A stretch of 64,000 nucleotides of DNA from an uncultured Roseburia sp. (lineage in GTDB: Bacteria > Bacillota > Clostridia > Lachnospirales > Lachnospiraceae): NCBI GenBank assembly GCA_910584215.1, contig CAJTYI010000001.1:1-64000 (forward strand), given 5' to 3'. The notes under the pieces were generated by a model, which was given only the letters and a program-made list of their open reading frames with translations, searched no databases and was not told the DNA's origin. The stretch's first letter is position 1; each line of letters begins with the position of its first letter. Below, one piece after another: positions 62,631 through 64,000 of the stretch. Position numbers and translations under genes: made by a program.

Positions 62631-64000
62631 TATGAGTATATTAAATGTAGAACATTTGACGCATGGATTTGGTGATCGGGCCATCTTCGATGATGTTTCG
62701 TTCCGGCTGCTAAAAGGGGAGCATATCGGGCTGGTCGGCGCCAACGGCGAGGGAAAGTCCACATTTATGAATATTGTCACGGGCAAATTGATGCCGGATG
62801 AGGGCAAGGTAGAATGGGCAAAAAATGTCAGGGTGGGTTATCTTGACCAACATTCCACCTTAGAGAGGGGGATGACGATCGAGAGCGTCTTAAAGTCCGC
62901 GTTTGCCTGGCTGTTTGATATGGAATCCCACATGAATGAGATCTGCGATAAGCTTGGCGAGGCGGAGGAAAAAGAGATGGAAGCCATGATGGAGGAGCTG
63001 GGGGTAATCCAGGATACGCTCACGATGCATGACTTTTATACGATAGACGCCAAAGTGGAGGAAGTGGCGCGAGCGCTGGGGCTTTTCGATTTGGGATTGC
63101 AGCACGACGTGTCAGACTTGAGCGGCGGCCAGCGCATGAAAGTGCTGTTGGCCAAGCTTTTGCTGGAAAAACCGGATATTCTGTTGCTGGACGAGCCTAC
63201 CAACTATCTGGACGCCGAGCATATCGCATGGCTCAAACGTTATCTGCTCGACTACGAGAACGCGTTTATCCTGATCTCCCACGATATTGCGTTTCTCAAT
63301 GAAGTGATCAATCTTGTCTATCATATGGAAAATCAGCGCTTGGACCGCTATGTGGGAGATTACGATAAGTTCCTGGAGGTCTATGAGGTCAAGAAAAGCC
63401 AGCTGGAGGCAGCATATCGCAAACAGCAGCAGGAGATCAGCGAATTAAAAGATTTTGTGGCGAGAAATAAGGCAAGGGTAGCCACCCGCAATATGGCTAT
63501 GTCCAGGCAGAAGAAGCTGGACAAGATGGATGTGATTGAGCTTGCCGCGCAGCGCCCCAAGCCGCAGTTTTCTTTTCCGCTGGGAAAGACGCCGGGCAAG
63601 TATGTTTTTGAGACGAAAGATCTTGTGATCGGTTATGAGGAGCCGCTGTCCGTGCCGGTGTCCGTCTCCCTGGAGCGCGGACATAAGGTTGCGCTGACCG
63701 GGGCGAATGGTATTGGAAAAACTACGCTTTTAAAGAGTATATTGGGGCTGGTTCCCGCCCTGGGCGGCGAGGTGGAGCTGGGAGAAAATCTGGAGATCGG
63801 GTATTTTGAGCAGGAGATTAAGGGCGACAATAAGCGCACCTGCATCGAGGAAATCTGGGAAGAATTTCCCTCTTTTTCCCAGTATGAGGTCCGGGCGGCT
63901 TTGGCGCGCTGTGGTCTGACCACAAAACATATTGAAAGCCAGGTGCGCGTGTTAAGCGGCGGGGAACAGGCCAAGGTGCGTCTCTGTAAGTTGATGAACC
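62631..64000 (+). CDS. ABC-F family ATP-binding protein, cut by the right edge
   Basis: This soluble twin-ATPase starts at ATG 62631 after AAGGAAGG and runs off the window after about 456 codons. First ATPase: Walker A VGANGEGKST (about 37-46), signature DLSGGQRMK, Walker B ILLLDEPTNYLD. A Lys/Gln-rich linker follows (YRKQQQEISELKDF). Second ATPase: TGANGIGKTTLL and signature VLSGGEQAKV before the cut. There are no membrane helices. ABC-F proteins bind the ribosomal E site and act as translation factors or antibiotic protectors; the subfamily cannot be fixed here. Confidence 0.93.

Overview
The window looks like a chromosomal segment of a Gram-positive, strictly anaerobic gut Clostridium relative, most likely Lachnospiraceae. 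Pointers are an aspS-gatCAB operon behind a T-box leader, an anaerobic class III ribonucleotide reductase, a four-subunit 2-oxoacid:ferredoxin oxidoreductase, the ACT/UPF0210 pair, an archaeal-type IMP cyclohydrolase beside a stand-alone AICAR formyltransferase, and several small families (DUF6171, DUF4474, YfhO) common in that group. No lipopolysaccharide or outer-membrane genes are seen. The assignment is inference; there is no 16S rRNA gene in the window. No tRNA, rRNA, CRISPR array or transposase was found.

Region 1 (1 to about 10 kb) is AT-rich and patchy and reads like accessory DNA. It holds the end of an unknown gene, a small antitoxin-like ORF, a two-component system driving a BceAB-like ABC transporter, a CPBP membrane protease, a frameshifted and truncated zinc alcohol dehydrogenase, and a MATE pump divergent from a Crp/Fnr regulator. 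A clear 11-bp-spaced direct repeat sits ahead of the ABC promoter, suggesting direct control by the response regulator.

Region 2 (10 to 23 kb) is GC-richer core DNA: a low-molecular-weight phosphatase, acylphosphatase, the T-box aspS-gatC-gatA-gatB operon for tRNA-dependent Asn/Gln formation, a GH51 arabinofuranosidase, a DUF6171 protein and, on the minus strand, a heterodimeric ABC exporter. Region 3 (23 to 43.6 kb) holds nrdD with NrdR-type boxes, an LTA-synthase-like sulfatase and YfhO, a 33-residue microprotein, a thioesterase, polA-coaE, a very large FtsA-like protein, the YycJ hydrolase, the ACT/UPF0210 pair, two purine enzymes and tmcAL (minus strand). Region 4 (43.6 to 64 kb) holds ackA, yceD-rpmF, a fused purL, a lipoprotein behind a candidate structured RNA, a DUF4474/phosphoesterase pair, the porGDAB-like operon, maf with an in-frame palindromic insertion, a PrsA-like lipoprotein, a second MATE pump, uppP and an ABC-F protein cut by the right edge.

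The most striking non-coding content is regulatory and repetitive. There is a T-box with overlapping Glu/Asn specifier codons, a pseudoknot-capable leader near 50.35 kb, a dispersed 70-110 nt cloverleaf-like intergenic repeat with at least four good copies, and palindromic insertions inside two open reading frames. All calls come from reading the sequence by eye; no alignment, folding or database search was run.
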